From positions 1,798,001 to 1,862,000 of the forward strand of contig CBDFIW010000003.1 in assembly GCA_965248255.1 (NCBI GenBank): DNA of 64,000 nt, given 5' to 3'. The notes below the pieces were generated by a model. The model searched no databases, had not been told where the DNA came from, and worked only from the letters and a program-made list of their open reading frames with translations. The position numbers and the translations under genes were made by a program. Below are positions 1 through 9,536 of the stretch, piece by piece. Source of the DNA: JAKZVK01 sp965248255. Its GTDB lineage: Bacteria; Acidobacteriota; Terriglobia; Bryobacterales; UBA6623. The stretch's first letter is position 1, and each line of letters starts with the position of its first letter.

Positions 1-14
1 CGAGAGACATCCTC

Positions 15-1250
15 ATGACCGACAACGCTGCGCCCGATGCCGCGAGCATCGTGGAACAAGAAAAACAGCACCTGTTTCTAAACTATGGTCGCTACCCGCT
101 CATCATCGTCAAGGGCGAGGGCTGCTACGTCTTTGATCCCGATGGTAAGCGCTACCTCGACTTCATCTCCGGCATCGGGGTGAACGCCTTGGGTCACGCC
201 CACTCGCGGGTGCTCAAGGCCATCTGCGACCAGGTGGGTACGCTGATGCACTGCTCCAACCTGTATTATCACCCCTACCAGGCGCCCCTGGCCAAAAGGC
301 TCACCCAGCTCAGCGGACTTGACCGTGCCTTCTTCTGCAACAGCGGCGCCGAGTCGGTCGAGACGGGTCTCAAAATCGCCAAGGGCCATGGACGCAAACA
401 GAGCGACGACAAGGTTGAGATCGTCGCCCTCAACGACTCCTTCGCCGGACGCTCGCTAGGCGCGATCTCCGTCACCGGTCAGCCCAAGTATCGCGAGCCT
501 TTCGAGCCGCTCATCCCCGGCGTGAAGTTCGTCGAGCCGAATGACATGGATGCGCTCGCAGCAGCCGTCTCCGACAACACGGCGGGCATCATCCTCGAAC
601 CGATCCTCGGCGAGGGCGGCATCGTCCAGCTCGACCGGGCGTTCGCGGCGAAGTCCGTTGAACTGGCGAAGAAGCACAGCGCGTTGGTCATCTTCGATGA
701 GATCCAGTGCGGCCTAGGTCGAACCGGCGAGCACTTCGGCTTCCAAGCCTGGAACAGCGACACCTCGGTCGACCCCGTCATGCCTGATATCGTGCTGCTT
801 GCGAAGCCGCTCGGCGCCGGAGTGCCGATCGGCTGCGTGCTCGCCACCGACGAGGCAGCCCAGGTGCTCTCCGCCGGCATGCACGGCACGACGTTTGGCG
901 GCAACGCGCTGGCGTGCCGCTTGGCGCTTGAGTTCCTCGACGTGCTCGAAGAGATCCTGCCGACGGTCCGCGAGACCGGTGCTTACTTCGAGCGGCGCCT
1001 CGACGGACTGGTCGACAAGTACGATTTCGTTCAGGGCGTTCGCGGCCGCGGCCTAATGCGCGGACTGAGCCTCGCCATCCCCGGAAACTGGGCGGTGCTC
1101 CAAGCGCTCGAGAGGGGTTTCCTCATCAACTGCACGGCCGGTACCGTGCTGCGCTTCCTACCTCCCTACGTCATTGAGCCTGGGCACATCGACCAGCTCA
1201 TCGAAACGCTCGACGCCATGTTCCAGCAAGGCCCTCCGGCGGAGAGCTGA
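15..1250 (+). CDS. Class III PLP-dependent aminotransferase (acetylornithine/ornithine/GABA type)
   Basis: Encodes a pyridoxal-phosphate class III aminotransferase, the family of acetylornithine, ornithine and 4-aminobutyrate transaminases, which transfers an amino group between an omega-amino donor and a 2-oxoacid in the cytosol. The 411-residue product shows the phosphate-binding stretch NSGAESVE (109-116), the cofactor-pairing Asp in VIFDE (D228), and the Schiff-base Lys in LLAKPLGAG (K264), followed by GTTFGGNALACR. Length is normal for the family. The ATG is preceded by a short GAGAGA purine run about 8 nt upstream. The gene sits at the window edge, so an upstream operon partner cannot be excluded. 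The substrate cannot be read from the sequence; argD is plausible but not proven. Confidence 0.9.
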   Translation: MTDNAAPDAASIVEQEKQHLFLNYGRYPLIIVKGEGCYVFDPDGKRYLDFISGIGVNALGHAHSRVLKAICDQVGTLMHCSNLYYHPYQAPLAKRLTQLSGLDRAFFCNSGAESVETGLKIAKGHGRKQSDDKVEIVALNDSFAGRSLGAISVTGQPKYREPFEPLIPGVKFVEPNDMDALAAAVSDNTAGIILEPILGEGGIVQLDRAFAAKSVELAKKHSALVIFDEIQCGLGRTGEHFGFQAWNSDTSVDPVMPDIVLLAKPLGAGVPIGCVLATDEAAQVLSAGMHGTTFGGNALACRLALEFLDVLEEILPTVRETGAYFERRLDGLVDKYDFVQGVRGRGLMRGLSLAIPGNWAVLQALERGFLINCTAGTVLRFLPPYVIEPGHIDQLIETLDAMFQQGPPAES

Positions 1251-1323
1251 ATCCAAATCCGTACGTAAGCCTTGACGGCCGCTTGACGCCGCGGCCCGGC
1301 GTGACCAACCCAGTCGCCACGTC

Positions 1324-1353
1324 AGAGCCGCGGACGGGAGTCCGCGGTTAGAG
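1324..1353. repeat. Dispersed palindromic repeat, family C
   Basis: An AGAGCCGCGG-ACGGGAGT-CCGCGG-TTAGAG unit. Related units sit at 10988-11012, 15629-15655, 42895-42923 and 42981-43007, all in intergenic DNA. The shared core is AGAG(C/G)CGCG followed by an inverted CGCGG. Such GAGCCGCGACCGTGAGGGAGCGG-like repeats are, to my knowledge, typical of Solibacter/Bryobacter-type Acidobacteriota. Confidence 0.6.
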
Positions 1354-1439
1354 TAGGTTGGAAGCGTCGCGCTGCCCCAAGGCGCAAGTCAATGCTTCCG
1401 CGCACGGTCCCTAGCCCCGGCAGGGGCGATTGAAAGTAG

Positions 1440-1459
1440 CCCACCGCGCAAGCGGTGGG
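1440..1459 (-). repeat. REP-like palindrome, family A
   Basis: A perfect inverted repeat with arms CCCACCGC and GCGGTGGG around GCAA. Read on the minus strand it is followed by CTACTTTC, the same trailer seen after the palindrome at 53086-53103; other family members (45982, 46288) are followed by CTATGAT. The sequence of the stem varies while the architecture and trailer are kept, as in REP elements. Confidence 0.6.
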
Positions 1460-1839
1460 TCAACCTCGTGCTGAGGCTTCAGCCCGTAATCCGTCCGTAA
1501 GGAGGCTGCTGGTTGCGTTGTGCGATCCGCAACAGCAACAGGCCGGGCCTCGAAGAGCCTACGTGTTCTCGTGTTCCCCACCCACCGGGTGCCAGGAAAA
1601 ACAAATCTCAAACGCCCCTGCCGGGGCTGGGGATCGTTTGGGACTCCAGCACTACAATGTAGTAAGGGTGGACCTCGCGTTCAGCGCTTCACACATCGAT
1701 CGCCACCGCCCCTCCTTCTGTGGCGGTCCAGTCGCCACCTCGGCGGTCTCCAGGATACACCAACTATCGGTGGTGTATCTATTTAACTTAGTGTTTCGTC
1801 CGTTCGCTTCTCGAAATCGCCCATATGTTGAAATACTCA
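1460..1839. other. Intergenic DNA without a recognisable gene; one strong hairpin
   Basis: No open frame here has coding character. The stretch holds a perfect 9-bp inverted repeat, GATACACCA (1754-1762) and TGGTGTATC (1771-1779), around an 8-nt loop. It could be a terminator, an operator or the edge of a decayed mobile element. Nothing else is recognised. Confidence 0.4.
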
Positions 1840-1867
1840 TTGACATCGCCACAAGATGATGTACACT
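1840..1867 (+). promoter_or_regulatory. Predicted sigma70-type promoter of nrdJ
   Basis: TTGACA (1840-1845), a 16-bp spacer and TACACT (1862-1867) form a good vegetative promoter reading toward nrdJ. It implies a leader of about 140 nt. The leader contains a small hairpin TGAGT-GGCG-ACTCA, but I do not find the conserved GCCACTG B12 box, so a cobalamin riboswitch is not supported. Confidence 0.55.
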
Positions 1868-2014
1868 ATGGGAACGTCACCCTCTTGCAACATTAGGCCG
1901 CAACCCTCGTATGCTGCCATAAGTAGCTGAGTGGCGACTCACTGAAAGAAGACGAGCAGGGCGACGGTTTCAGAGAGGGTCGCGTGTCAAAATACGGCTG
2001 GGAGAGCTTAGAGC

Positions 2015-4822
2015 ATGGGTGAGATTAGTGTTGATCTGGCAGCAAAGGTAGACGAACTCTCCTCTCGAATCGCCAAGCGAGAAGGCCTTTCCTTCCCACG
2101 CTTCTTCACGGCGGACTTAGACCCCGGCAAGACGCCCTACGACGCGCTCGACTGGGAGACGCGCACCGCCTCAATCGCCAACGAGAAGGGTGAGGTTATC
2201 TTCGAGCAGCGCGAAGTCGAGACGCCGCGCGACTGGTCGCAGACGGCGACCAACATCGTGGTCAGCAAATACTTCCACGGTCGTGCCGGTACGCCCGAAC
2301 GCGAGAGTAGCCTCAAGCAACTGGTCCACCGGGTCGTCGACACGATTGCCGACTGGGGCGCGGCGGGCGGCTACTTCGCCGGCACCGATGACGTCGAGAA
2401 TTTCCGGGACGAGTTGGCGCACCTCATGCTTACGCAGAAAGCCAGCTTCAACTCACCCGTCTGGTTTAACGTCGGCGTCAAGGAAGGCCGCGGCTACGGC
2501 TGGGCTTGGGACCAGCGGACGGCGAGTGTCAAAGAGATCGAAGCCGGCACCCATCGCCCGCAGTGCTCGGCCTGCTTCATCATCTCGGTCGAAGACACCA
2601 TGGAATCGATCATGGATCTCACCAAGACCGAGGGCATGCTTTTCAAATGGGGCTCGGGGACCGGCTCCAACCTATCGAAGATCCGCGAGGACGACGCTGT
2701 CCTCGGCGGCGGCGGTCGCGCCTCGGGGCCCGTGTCGTTCATGAAGGGCTTCGATGCCTTCGCCGGCGTCATCAAGTCGGGCGGCAAGACGCGCCGCGCC
2801 GCCAAGATGGTCATCCTCAACGCCGACCATCCCGACATCGACAAGTTCATCGGCTGCAAGGCGCGCGAAGAGCGCAAGGCGTGGACGCTAATCGGCGCCG
2901 GCTACGATTCGGCCATCGATGGCGACGTCTACAGCTCGATTTTCTTCCAGAACGCCAACAACTCCGTCCGCGCCACCGACGAGTTCATGCTGGCGGCCAT
3001 CAATGACGAGGATTGGTGGACGCGCGCCGTCGTCAGCGGCCAGCCCAAGAAGCGCCACAAGGCGAAAGAGTTGCTGCAAAACATCGCCGAAGCGACGCAC
3101 CAGTGCGGCGACCCCGGTATGCAGTTCGACACGACCGTCAATCGTTGGCATCCCTGTAAGAACACCGATCGCATCAACGCCTCGAATCCGTGCTCGGAGT
3201 ACATGTTCCTCGACGATTCGGCCTGCAACCTCGCCTCGATCAACGTGATGCGCTTCAAGAAGGCTAACGGCGAGTTCGATGTCGAGGCCTTTCGCCACGC
3301 CGTCGATACGCTGATCGTCGCCCAGGAGATCCTGGTCGATAACGCCAGCTATCCGACTGAGAAGATCGGCATCAACTCGCACGCTTACCGGCCGCTCGGG
3401 CTCGGCTACGCCAACCTCGGCGCGCTGTTGATGTCGATGGGCGTTCCTTATGACTGCGACGAGGGCCGCGACATCGCCGCTTCGATCACCTCCACGATGT
3501 GCGGACAGGCTTACCTCACCAGCGCCCGCATCGCCGAGACGGTCGGATCCTTCGCGGGCTATGACCTCAACCGCGAGCCCTTCCTCGAAGTGATTCGCAC
3601 GCACCGCGACTCTTCGAGAAAGATCAATTCGCAGTACGTTGAGGAGTCCCTGCATCGGGCCGCGCAGCAGTGCTGGGACGACGCCTACGAGATGGGACGC
3701 CGTCACGGCTACCGCAACGGCCAGGTCACCGTCCTCGCGCCGACTGGCACCATCGGCTTCATGATGGACTGCGATACCACCGGCATCGAGCCCGAGCTGG
3801 CGCTCATCAAGTACAAGAAGCTGGTCGGCGGCGGCGTGATCAAGATCGTCAACAACACCGTCGAGCAGTCATTGCTCAAGCTCGGCTACTCGCCCGAGGA
3901 CGCCAGCGAGATCGTCAGCCACATCGACTCCACCGGCACGATCGAGGGTGCGCCTCATCTCGACGAGAAGCACTTGCCCGTGTTTGATTGCAGCTTCCGC
4001 GCGCAGAACAGCGAGCGGTCGATCCACTACTTGGGCCATCTGCGTATGATGGGCGCCGTGCAGCCGTTCATCTCGGGCGCGATCTCGAAGACCATCAACA
4101 TGCCCAAGGAATCGACTGTTGACGACATCGTCACTGCCTACGTCGAAGCCTGGCGTCTGGGCGTCAAGGCGGTGGCCATCTATCGCGACGGCAGCAAGGG
4201 AACGCAGCCTCTCAACACCGGCAAGCAGCCGGACGAGCAGGGCAAGGGTGCGGCGACCGTCCCACCCGTCGAAAAGATCGTCTACCGGCCGCAGCGGACC
4301 AAACTATCCGACGAGCGCCAGTCGCTCACGCACAAGTTCGCCGTCGGCGGACATGAAGGGTACATAACTGTCGGACTGTACGAAAACGGCAAGCCGGGGG
4401 AAATCTTCATCCGGATGTCGAAAGAAGGTTCCACCATCAGCGGGTTGATGGACAGCTTCGCCACCGCCGTGTCGATGGCGTTGCAATACGGGGTGCCTCT
4501 GCGAGCCCTGGTCGACAAGTTCCAGCACGTGCGCTTCGAGCCCAGCGGCTGGACCGGCTCGAAAGAGATCCCCTACGCCAAGTCCATCATGGACTACATT
4601 TTCCGCTGGCTGGGCAGCCGCTATATCTCGCCGGAGTACAGCCAAACGGAAGTGGGTGAGGCGCTCAAGCTGCGTCGGACCGAACCCGAGCCTCAACAGG
4701 CGCTCGCGTTCAATGCAACTCCGCTCGATGCGCCGATCTGCTCGGAATGCGGCTCGCTGATGACCAGTAACGGCAGTTGCTACAAATGCGAAAACTGCGG
4801 CTCAACCTCCGGCTGCAGTTAG
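2015..4822 (+). CDS. nrdJ: Adenosylcobalamin-dependent (class II) ribonucleoside-diphosphate reductase
   Basis: Catalyses cobalamin-radical-dependent, oxygen-indifferent reduction of ribonucleotides to deoxyribonucleotides in the cytosol for DNA synthesis. The 935-residue product carries the active-site loop NPCSE with N391, C393 and E395 (the Asn/thiyl-Cys/Glu triad), the upstream redox Cys in SACFIISVEDTM, and PTGTIGFMMDCDT, a family signature. The last 30 residues form a Cys-rich tail (CSEC, CYKCENC and a final Cys pair) that in this family binds zinc and re-reduces the active-site disulfide. There is no N-terminal ATP-cone motif visible. The ATG is preceded by a GGGAGAGC purine run. The gene is monocistronic, with its own promoter and a strong downstream hairpin. 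No class I or III reductase is in the window. Confidence 0.96.
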   Translation: MGEISVDLAAKVDELSSRIAKREGLSFPRFFTADLDPGKTPYDALDWETRTASIANEKGEVIFEQREVETPRDWSQTATNIVVSKYFHGRAGTPERESSLKQLVHRVVDTIADWGAAGGYFAGTDDVENFRDELAHLMLTQKASFNSPVWFNVGVKEGRGYGWAWDQRTASVKEIEAGTHRPQCSACFIISVEDTMESIMDLTKTEGMLFKWGSGTGSNLSKIREDDAVLGGGGRASGPVSFMKGFDAFAGVIKSGGKTRRAAKMVILNADHPDIDKFIGCKAREERKAWTLIGAGYDSAIDGDVYSSIFFQNANNSVRATDEFMLAAINDEDWWTRAVVSGQPKKRHKAKELLQNIAEATHQCGDPGMQFDTTVNRWHPCKNTDRINASNPCSEYMFLDDSACNLASINVMRFKKANGEFDVEAFRHAVDTLIVAQEILVDNASYPTEKIGINSHAYRPLGLGYANLGALLMSMGVPYDCDEGRDIAASITSTMCGQAYLTSARIAETVGSFAGYDLNREPFLEVIRTHRDSSRKINSQYVEESLHRAAQQCWDDAYEMGRRHGYRNGQVTVLAPTGTIGFMMDCDTTGIEPELALIKYKKLVGGGVIKIVNNTVEQSLLKLGYSPEDASEIVSHIDSTGTIEGAPHLDEKHLPVFDCSFRAQNSERSIHYLGHLRMMGAVQPFISGAISKTINMPKESTVDDIVTAYVEAWRLGVKAVAIYRDGSKGTQPLNTGKQPDEQGKGAATVPPVEKIVYRPQRTKLSDERQSLTHKFAVGGHEGYITVGLYENGKPGEIFIRMSKEGSTISGLMDSFATAVSMALQYGVPLRALVDKFQHVRFEPSGWTGSKEIPYAKSIMDYIFRWLGSRYISPEYSQTEVGEALKLRRTEPEPQQALAFNATPLDAPICSECGSLMTSNGSCYKCENCGSTSGCS

Positions 4823-4854
4823 TTGGTCGTTGTTGTCGGATGCGTTCCTCCTCT

Positions 4855-4900
4855 CCCGGGCGAGAGGGCCCAAGTCTTCCGGACCCCTCGCCCGGGGATT
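4855..4900 (+). terminator. Hairpin terminator after nrdJ
   Basis: CCCGGGCGAGAGGG (4855-4868) pairs with CCCTCGCCCGGG (4885-4896) with one bulged base across a roughly 16-nt loop, followed by ATTTGTT. It lies 33 nt after the nrdJ stop. The U tract is poor, so termination efficiency is uncertain. Confidence 0.45.
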
Positions 4901-5050
4901 TGTTCCTCTCGTAAATAAGATGGTGTCGGGGGCGACCCCTTGTGACCGCCTCATGTCGTTCTGCATAGAGGGGCATCCTTACGCATGAAGCCTGCGGCTT
5001 ACGAGGTATTAATTAGCGGGGAGCCGAGCGCCTGCAGCGCCTCCCAGCGG

Positions 5051-5056
5051 TATAAT
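5051..5056 (+). promoter_or_regulatory. -10 element (TATAAT) before the Oar-like gene
   Basis: A consensus TATAAT lies 40 nt upstream of the ATG at 5096. No clear -35 hexamer is seen at the right distance. Its position inside the longest possible reading frame argues that translation starts at 5096 and not at the earlier ATG at 4985. Confidence 0.45.
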
Positions 5057-5095
5057 CGTGATGCGGCTTCAGCCCAAGGTCACGAGTGCGATCGA

Positions 5096-7837
5096 ATGGT
5101 GAGCAACAGACTTTGCGCGCGTCTCGCCGCTATCGTTGCACTTGTCCTCGGGACCTACCCGCTTTGGCCTGCCGCCGGAGATTCCCCTTCGACGCCCCAG
5201 GCGGGGGCGTCGAGCACCGGCGCCCCGGCTAGCGCCTCCGCGGCCCGCCCGTCGAGTGGGCTGACGGCGGACTCTGAACACAGCGATGCCGCTGAACCTG
5301 CTGCCACAGGTGATGAAGCTGAATCTGCTTCTAGTGACCGCACGGCCCTGAACCTCCTGGGCGGCGTGGACACCAACTCCGGCGAAAGCCGGCGCAACGA
5401 GAACGTTCAGATCACGCTGATCGACAACAACGTCCTCAACGAGCTGAACCGCCGCATGGGGACCACGGCGACGATCGTTCGTGAGTTCCAAGTCGAGCGC
5501 AGCTACTTTGGCGCGGAGTACGGGGGCCCGCCGACGTCTTCCTTTCACTTGGATGATCCGCAGGTGTCCCGCGTGCGCGGGAGTCTCTACGAGTCGCACA
5601 ACAACAGCATTTTCTCCGCTCGTTCGTTCTTCCAAGTCGGTGACGTCAAGCCGGCGCGAGCCAACGACTACGGTTTTCAGCTGGGCGTGCCGCTTTGGCG
5701 TGGCAGCGATGTGTTTGTCGATGGCAGCCAACAGCGGATCCGAGGCAACGTCAACGGCAACGTGCTGGTGCTGGCGCCGGATGAGCGGACGCCGCTCGCA
5801 CCGGACCCGGCGACCCGCGAGTTTGTTCAGCAGATCATCGACGCCTTCCCGGCCGAGCTTCCCAACCGCACCGACATCAATTCGCGCGCTCTCAACACCA
5901 ATGCGCCGCAGAGAATCGACAACGATACGATCGGAGCGCGCCTCGATCAGGCGTGGCGAGACAAAGACCGTCTCTCATTCGGATACAACTTCAAGACGCA
6001 AAGAGTGAATGCGTTTCAATTGGTCAGCGGACAAAACCCGGATACGACGACCCGATCGCACGACAGCCGTATTACGTGGAACCGTGCTTGGTCGGCTGTG
6101 ACGGTGTCGGACGTCTCGGTGGGATTCAACCGGCTCACGTCCTTGATCGTTCCCGATGAAAGCAACTTCGGCCCGATGATTTACACGTCACGGATACTGG
6201 AGACTTTGGGCGGTAACTCGAGTATTCCCATCGACCGGGCGCAGAATCGATTCCGCTACGCTTCCCGAGTTCGGCACACGCGCGGCAGCCACCATCTGAC
6301 AGCAGGTTTTGACGTTTTGCGTAAGCAGGTGAACGGCGTCGAAAGCTCGGGGCACCTGGGAATCTTTTCCTTCCGCAACGACTTTGAAAACGACGCCATC
6401 ACGAATCTCCGGCTGGGAACCCCCAGCTCTTACACGAAAGGCATTGGCAACGTGTATCGAGGTTTTCGTTACTGGGACCTTCAGTATTTCGTGGGCGACG
6501 ATTGGCGAGTGCATTCCGACCTGACTCTCCACTTCGGCCTACGCTACCAACCCCTGACGAGGCCGGCCGAAGTGGATGGCCTGAGTGAGATCCCTTACGG
6601 CTGCGACTGTAACAACGTTGCGCCGCGATTCGGGTTTGCCCATCGCATCAACGACACATGGGGAGTGGTTCGTGGCGCCTATGGGATGCATTTCGGAGAA
6701 ATCTTTGCGGTCACTTTCGGGCACGCACGGTTCAATCCACCTGACAATCTGCGGCTGCGACTCTCCGCCCCGAGTCTGCTCAACCCTCTGGACGGCGTGA
6801 TCGTGGACCCGGCCGACCCGAACGCGAGAGCTTCCCTGTTCATCCTCTCTCCCGACCTCGTGGCGCCCTACTCGCATCAGTACAACTTCAGTTGGGAACT
6901 CAGCCCGACGAGAGAGTGGACCCTGCAACTCGGCTACGTCGGAAGCCGTTCGCATCGGCTGATCAGCATGTGGCCCACCAATCGGGCGCGGCCCGTGCCG
7001 GGGATACCCCTGGTCACGAGCACCGTCAACGACCGGCGGCCCAACCAGAAATACTTTGAAAACCGCAACATCCTCAACGGCTCCCGGGCGTACTTTGACG
7101 CCGCGCGGGTCACACTGACGGTGCCGCGCCGGCACGGCCTCAGCCTGGACGCCTCGTACTGGATGAGCAAAGCGATCGACTTAGGGGCCAACTACTCCAG
7201 CACGGGCAGTTCAAGGGGCAGTTTCCGCGCGCGTAGCCAGAGCGAGTTCGACGTTCACGGTGACGTCAAGGCGTTGAGCGCCTTTGATCAATCGCACGCG
7301 TTCCTATGGCGTTTCGGCTATCAAACTCCCCGCCTGACGGCAAGGACGAACTGGGTGCGAACGATGCTCGGCAGTTGGGAGATGTTCTCTATTGTTCTTC
7401 TCAAGTCGGGAACCCCCATGACGGTCTCCAGTGGCTCAGACGGCCCTGGGTTCGGCAATGTAGACGGGACCAGCGGCGATCGAGTTCACATCCTGGATCC
7501 CTCCATTCTGGGCCGCGCCATCGACCGCCCGGAGACGTCGGCCGCAAGGCTCCCGCAGTCGGCCTTTGCGTTTATTCAACCTGGGGAGCGTGCCGGCAAC
7601 CTTGGCCGCAACACCTTTCGCAAGGACGGCGTCCGGAACCTTAACTTCGCCCTCTCACGCAACTGGAAAGTCGCCTCGGAGAAGACTCTCACTTTCCGGG
7701 CGGAGTCCATCAATCTCTTCAACACGGCCCAGTTCGCCGAGCCTGGTCTACAACTGTCGTCTCCAAGCTTCGGAGAAATCACCAACACGCTCAACGACGG
7801 CCGGACGTTCCGGTTTCTGCTGCGCTTCTCGTTCTGA
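5096..7837 (+). CDS. Oar-like TonB-dependent outer-membrane beta-barrel protein
   Basis: Predicted outer-membrane beta-barrel of the large Oar-like/TonB-dependent class that is expanded in Acidobacteriota. The ATG at 5096 gives a clean signal peptide (MVSNRLCARLAAIVALVLG), followed by a low-complexity Ala/Ser/Pro linker of about 80 residues. A plug-like segment with VERSYFGAEYGGPP and FHLDDPQVSRVRGSLYESH follows, then many alternating aromatic/polar barrel strands (for example LQYFVGDDWRVHSDLTLHFG). It ends GRTFRFLLRFSF, with the aromatic C-terminus expected of a barrel-assembly (BAM) substrate. Unlike many relatives it has no N-terminal carboxypeptidase-regulatory domain and no obvious TonB box, so an energised transport role is unproven. 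The TATAAT at 5051 supports this start. The gene is flanked by unrelated genes. Confidence 0.8.
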   Translation: MVSNRLCARLAAIVALVLGTYPLWPAAGDSPSTPQAGASSTGAPASASAARPSSGLTADSEHSDAAEPAATGDEAESASSDRTALNLLGGVDTNSGESRRNENVQITLIDNNVLNELNRRMGTTATIVREFQVERSYFGAEYGGPPTSSFHLDDPQVSRVRGSLYESHNNSIFSARSFFQVGDVKPARANDYGFQLGVPLWRGSDVFVDGSQQRIRGNVNGNVLVLAPDERTPLAPDPATREFVQQIIDAFPAELPNRTDINSRALNTNAPQRIDNDTIGARLDQAWRDKDRLSFGYNFKTQRVNAFQLVSGQNPDTTTRSHDSRITWNRAWSAVTVSDVSVGFNRLTSLIVPDESNFGPMIYTSRILETLGGNSSIPIDRAQNRFRYASRVRHTRGSHHLTAGFDVLRKQVNGVESSGHLGIFSFRNDFENDAITNLRLGTPSSYTKGIGNVYRGFRYWDLQYFVGDDWRVHSDLTLHFGLRYQPLTRPAEVDGLSEIPYGCDCNNVAPRFGFAHRINDTWGVVRGAYGMHFGEIFAVTFGHARFNPPDNLRLRLSAPSLLNPLDGVIVDPADPNARASLFILSPDLVAPYSHQYNFSWELSPTREWTLQLGYVGSRSHRLISMWPTNRARPVPGIPLVTSTVNDRRPNQKYFENRNILNGSRAYFDAARVTLTVPRRHGLSLDASYWMSKAIDLGANYSSTGSSRGSFRARSQSEFDVHGDVKALSAFDQSHAFLWRFGYQTPRLTARTNWVRTMLGSWEMFSIVLLKSGTPMTVSSGSDGPGFGNVDGTSGDRVHILDPSILGRAIDRPETSAARLPQSAFAFIQPGERAGNLGRNTFRKDGVRNLNFALSRNWKVASEKTLTFRAESINLFNTAQFAEPGLQLSSPSFGEITNTLNDGRTFRFLLRFSF

Positions 7838-8024
7838 GACTGGAAATCTAACGGCCAACGGACATCCGTCGGTTTCCGACAGATTCCATGGAAAAGACTC
7901 TGTCTTGCCCGGCTCCCGCACTTGAATCGGTTTTATCCGCAAGATTGCTGCCCAATTACTCGGCGTTGATGTATCCTTGTTCTGCGGCACTGGGATAGCA
8001 AACGGGACACAGAGAGGGGACGAC

Positions 8025-8942
8025 ATGAACATCAACCGTAGTAAGGTGCAGGTTCATCTTTTTGACGTAGCCGGCAAGAGGCTCAACGATGACATCGAGA
8101 TCTCGCTCTACAATCAGCGTCTTGATACGCTGAGCAGGCGTCACCGCTTCCGGATGAACGGCCGGGCGATCGTCCTAAGGGACGTACCGGCCTTCCCCCA
8201 TGGCCGGCATGAAGCGTACATCAATCCTGGCAAATACCGCGCCAAGAGCGTCTTCATCACGGTTCCCGCGGGCAAGCTCGGCCTGATTGGGAACCCTGGG
8301 TCGAAGGACGAGACGCTCTTGGTGAACCCGGCCAAAGTCTCACCGGACTTGCCTACTCTCTCGACGATTCAAAACGGCCCGCGCTGGCGGGAACTCGCGC
8401 GCGTTCTCACGCGATCTAAGATCAACAGCGAGGCGCAGTGGAAGTAGCTCGGAGACGAGAAGCGGGCCGGCCTGCTCAACCTCTACGCCAAGATGCAAAG
8501 AGAGAGCGTGGTGGCCGATAACGGCCGAGAGAAGACCGTATTCAGTTTCGTGGATCGAATCACCGAATTCCTGCCGGCTCGAATCTTCTGCCGGGTCAGC
8601 AACGAGCTACTCGGTCTGGTGCGGGGTGACACCGGGGAGCGTTACCGTTCTGTTTCCGGGGCCCTGCACGAATTCCCCGACCCATGGCAAGCGATCGCGG
8701 AAAGAGGGAGCTTCAAAACACCGGACCGGGCCGGCAACCTGCAGCTGACGTTCGCGCGATCCGGGGCTCCTAGGAACGAGGGGTTCCACTTGGTGGACGC
8801 CGACATCGACGACCATGCCGGTATTCAGCATGCATTCGACGTCCTCAAGCACAAGATCACTCAGAGCGACACGCACCCCTACGACATCCATCAGATCCTG
8901 ATCTACTTCCAGGACCTGAAGCCCGGCTACGACCTGGGCTAG
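8025..8942 (+). pseudogene. Conserved protein of unknown function interrupted by an in-frame amber codon
   Basis: One reading frame runs from ATG 8025 (after GAGAGGGGACGAC) to the stop at 8940-8942 and is broken only by TAG at 8445-8447 (codon 141). Protein-like sequence continues without a frame change on both sides: SEAQWK, stop, LGDEKRAGLLNLYAKMQ. A CAG or GAG codon changed to TAG would explain it. The intact product would be 305 residues, soluble, with no signal peptide or membrane segment. I do not recognise the family. The second half could be re-initiated at ATG 8493. Either this is a recent nonsense mutation, a sequencing error, or two polypeptides made from one transcript. Suppression is unsupported because nrdJ and neighbouring genes use other stops. 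Confidence 0.6.
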
Positions 8943-9013
8943 CGCTGGAGCATTACGAGGTGAGGTGAGATGCTGTGCTCACGGTTGCGGCGGGGCCGCA
9001 GCGAACAGCGGCG

Positions 9014-9499
9014 CTACATCTTGTATTGGCCGAGGTCCTCGTCGCTGAGGTTCTCGAGCCAGCGGCGCAGCTCTTCGCTGTTGGCCTTGTCGCTCACCGC
9101 CGTCACGTTCTTCGACGAGTTCAGGACCTCGTTCTCGACGTAGATGGGGCAGTCGAGCCGCAGGGCCACGGCCAGGGCGTCACTCGGACGAGAGTCGATG
9201 GCGATCATCTCGCCTTCGCGCTCGACCCAAATCATGGCGAAGAAGGTGTCTTCCTTCAGATCGCTGACTACCACTTTGCGGACGCCGCCGCCCAAGCCCA
9301 TCAGTAGATTCTTGATGAGGTCGTGCGTCATCGGCCGGGGGGTCGGGATCTTCTCAATTTCGAGTGCGATGGCGTTGGCTTCAAAGACGCCAACCCAAAT
9401 CGGCAAAACCGCCTTGCCGTCCAGATCCTTGAGGATCACGATCGGCATGTTGGTCACCGGATCCATCATCAAGCCTCGAATTCTCATCTCGATCTGCAT
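9014..9499 (-). CDS. Bifunctional nuclease (DUF151) family protein
   Basis: Small cytosolic protein of the BFN/DUF151 family; some members have combined DNase and RNase activity and they are widespread in bacteria. The 161-residue product begins MQIEMRIRGLMMDPVTNMP and contains the family core VLPIWVGVFEANAIALE, then DSRPSDALAVALR, the most conserved block. The ATG at 9499 is chosen because it follows GAGGGTGTCCC and matches the usual N-terminus; the longer frame upstream has no coding character. It is 37 nt downstream of the miaB stop on the same strand, so the two are probably cotranscribed, an arrangement I consider common in Acidobacteriota and Deltaproteobacteria. Confidence 0.9.
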   Translation of the reverse strand: MQIEMRIRGLMMDPVTNMPIVILKDLDGKAVLPIWVGVFEANAIALEIEKIPTPRPMTHDLIKNLLMGLGGGVRKVVVSDLKEDTFFAMIWVEREGEMIAIDSRPSDALAVALRLDCPIYVENEVLNSSKNVTAVSDKANSEELRRWLENLSDEDLGQYKM

Positions 9500-9536
9500 G
9501 GGACACCCTCGTTGATCTACGCTAATGACACTCCCG

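Noticed and set aside
1860..2014. Cobalamin riboswitch before nrdJ
   Set aside because: The conserved GCCACTG B12 box and the GGGAAxxxxG block are absent.
4985..5095. ATG at 4985 as start of the Oar-like gene
   Set aside because: It would put the TATAAT at 5051 inside the gene and precede a signal peptide by 37 non-coding-looking codons.
8445..8447. Amber as a sense codon (suppression or special amino acid)
   Set aside because: Other genes in the window use TAG as a normal stop (IS, cytochrome neighbours), and no suppressor tRNA or special pathway is visible.
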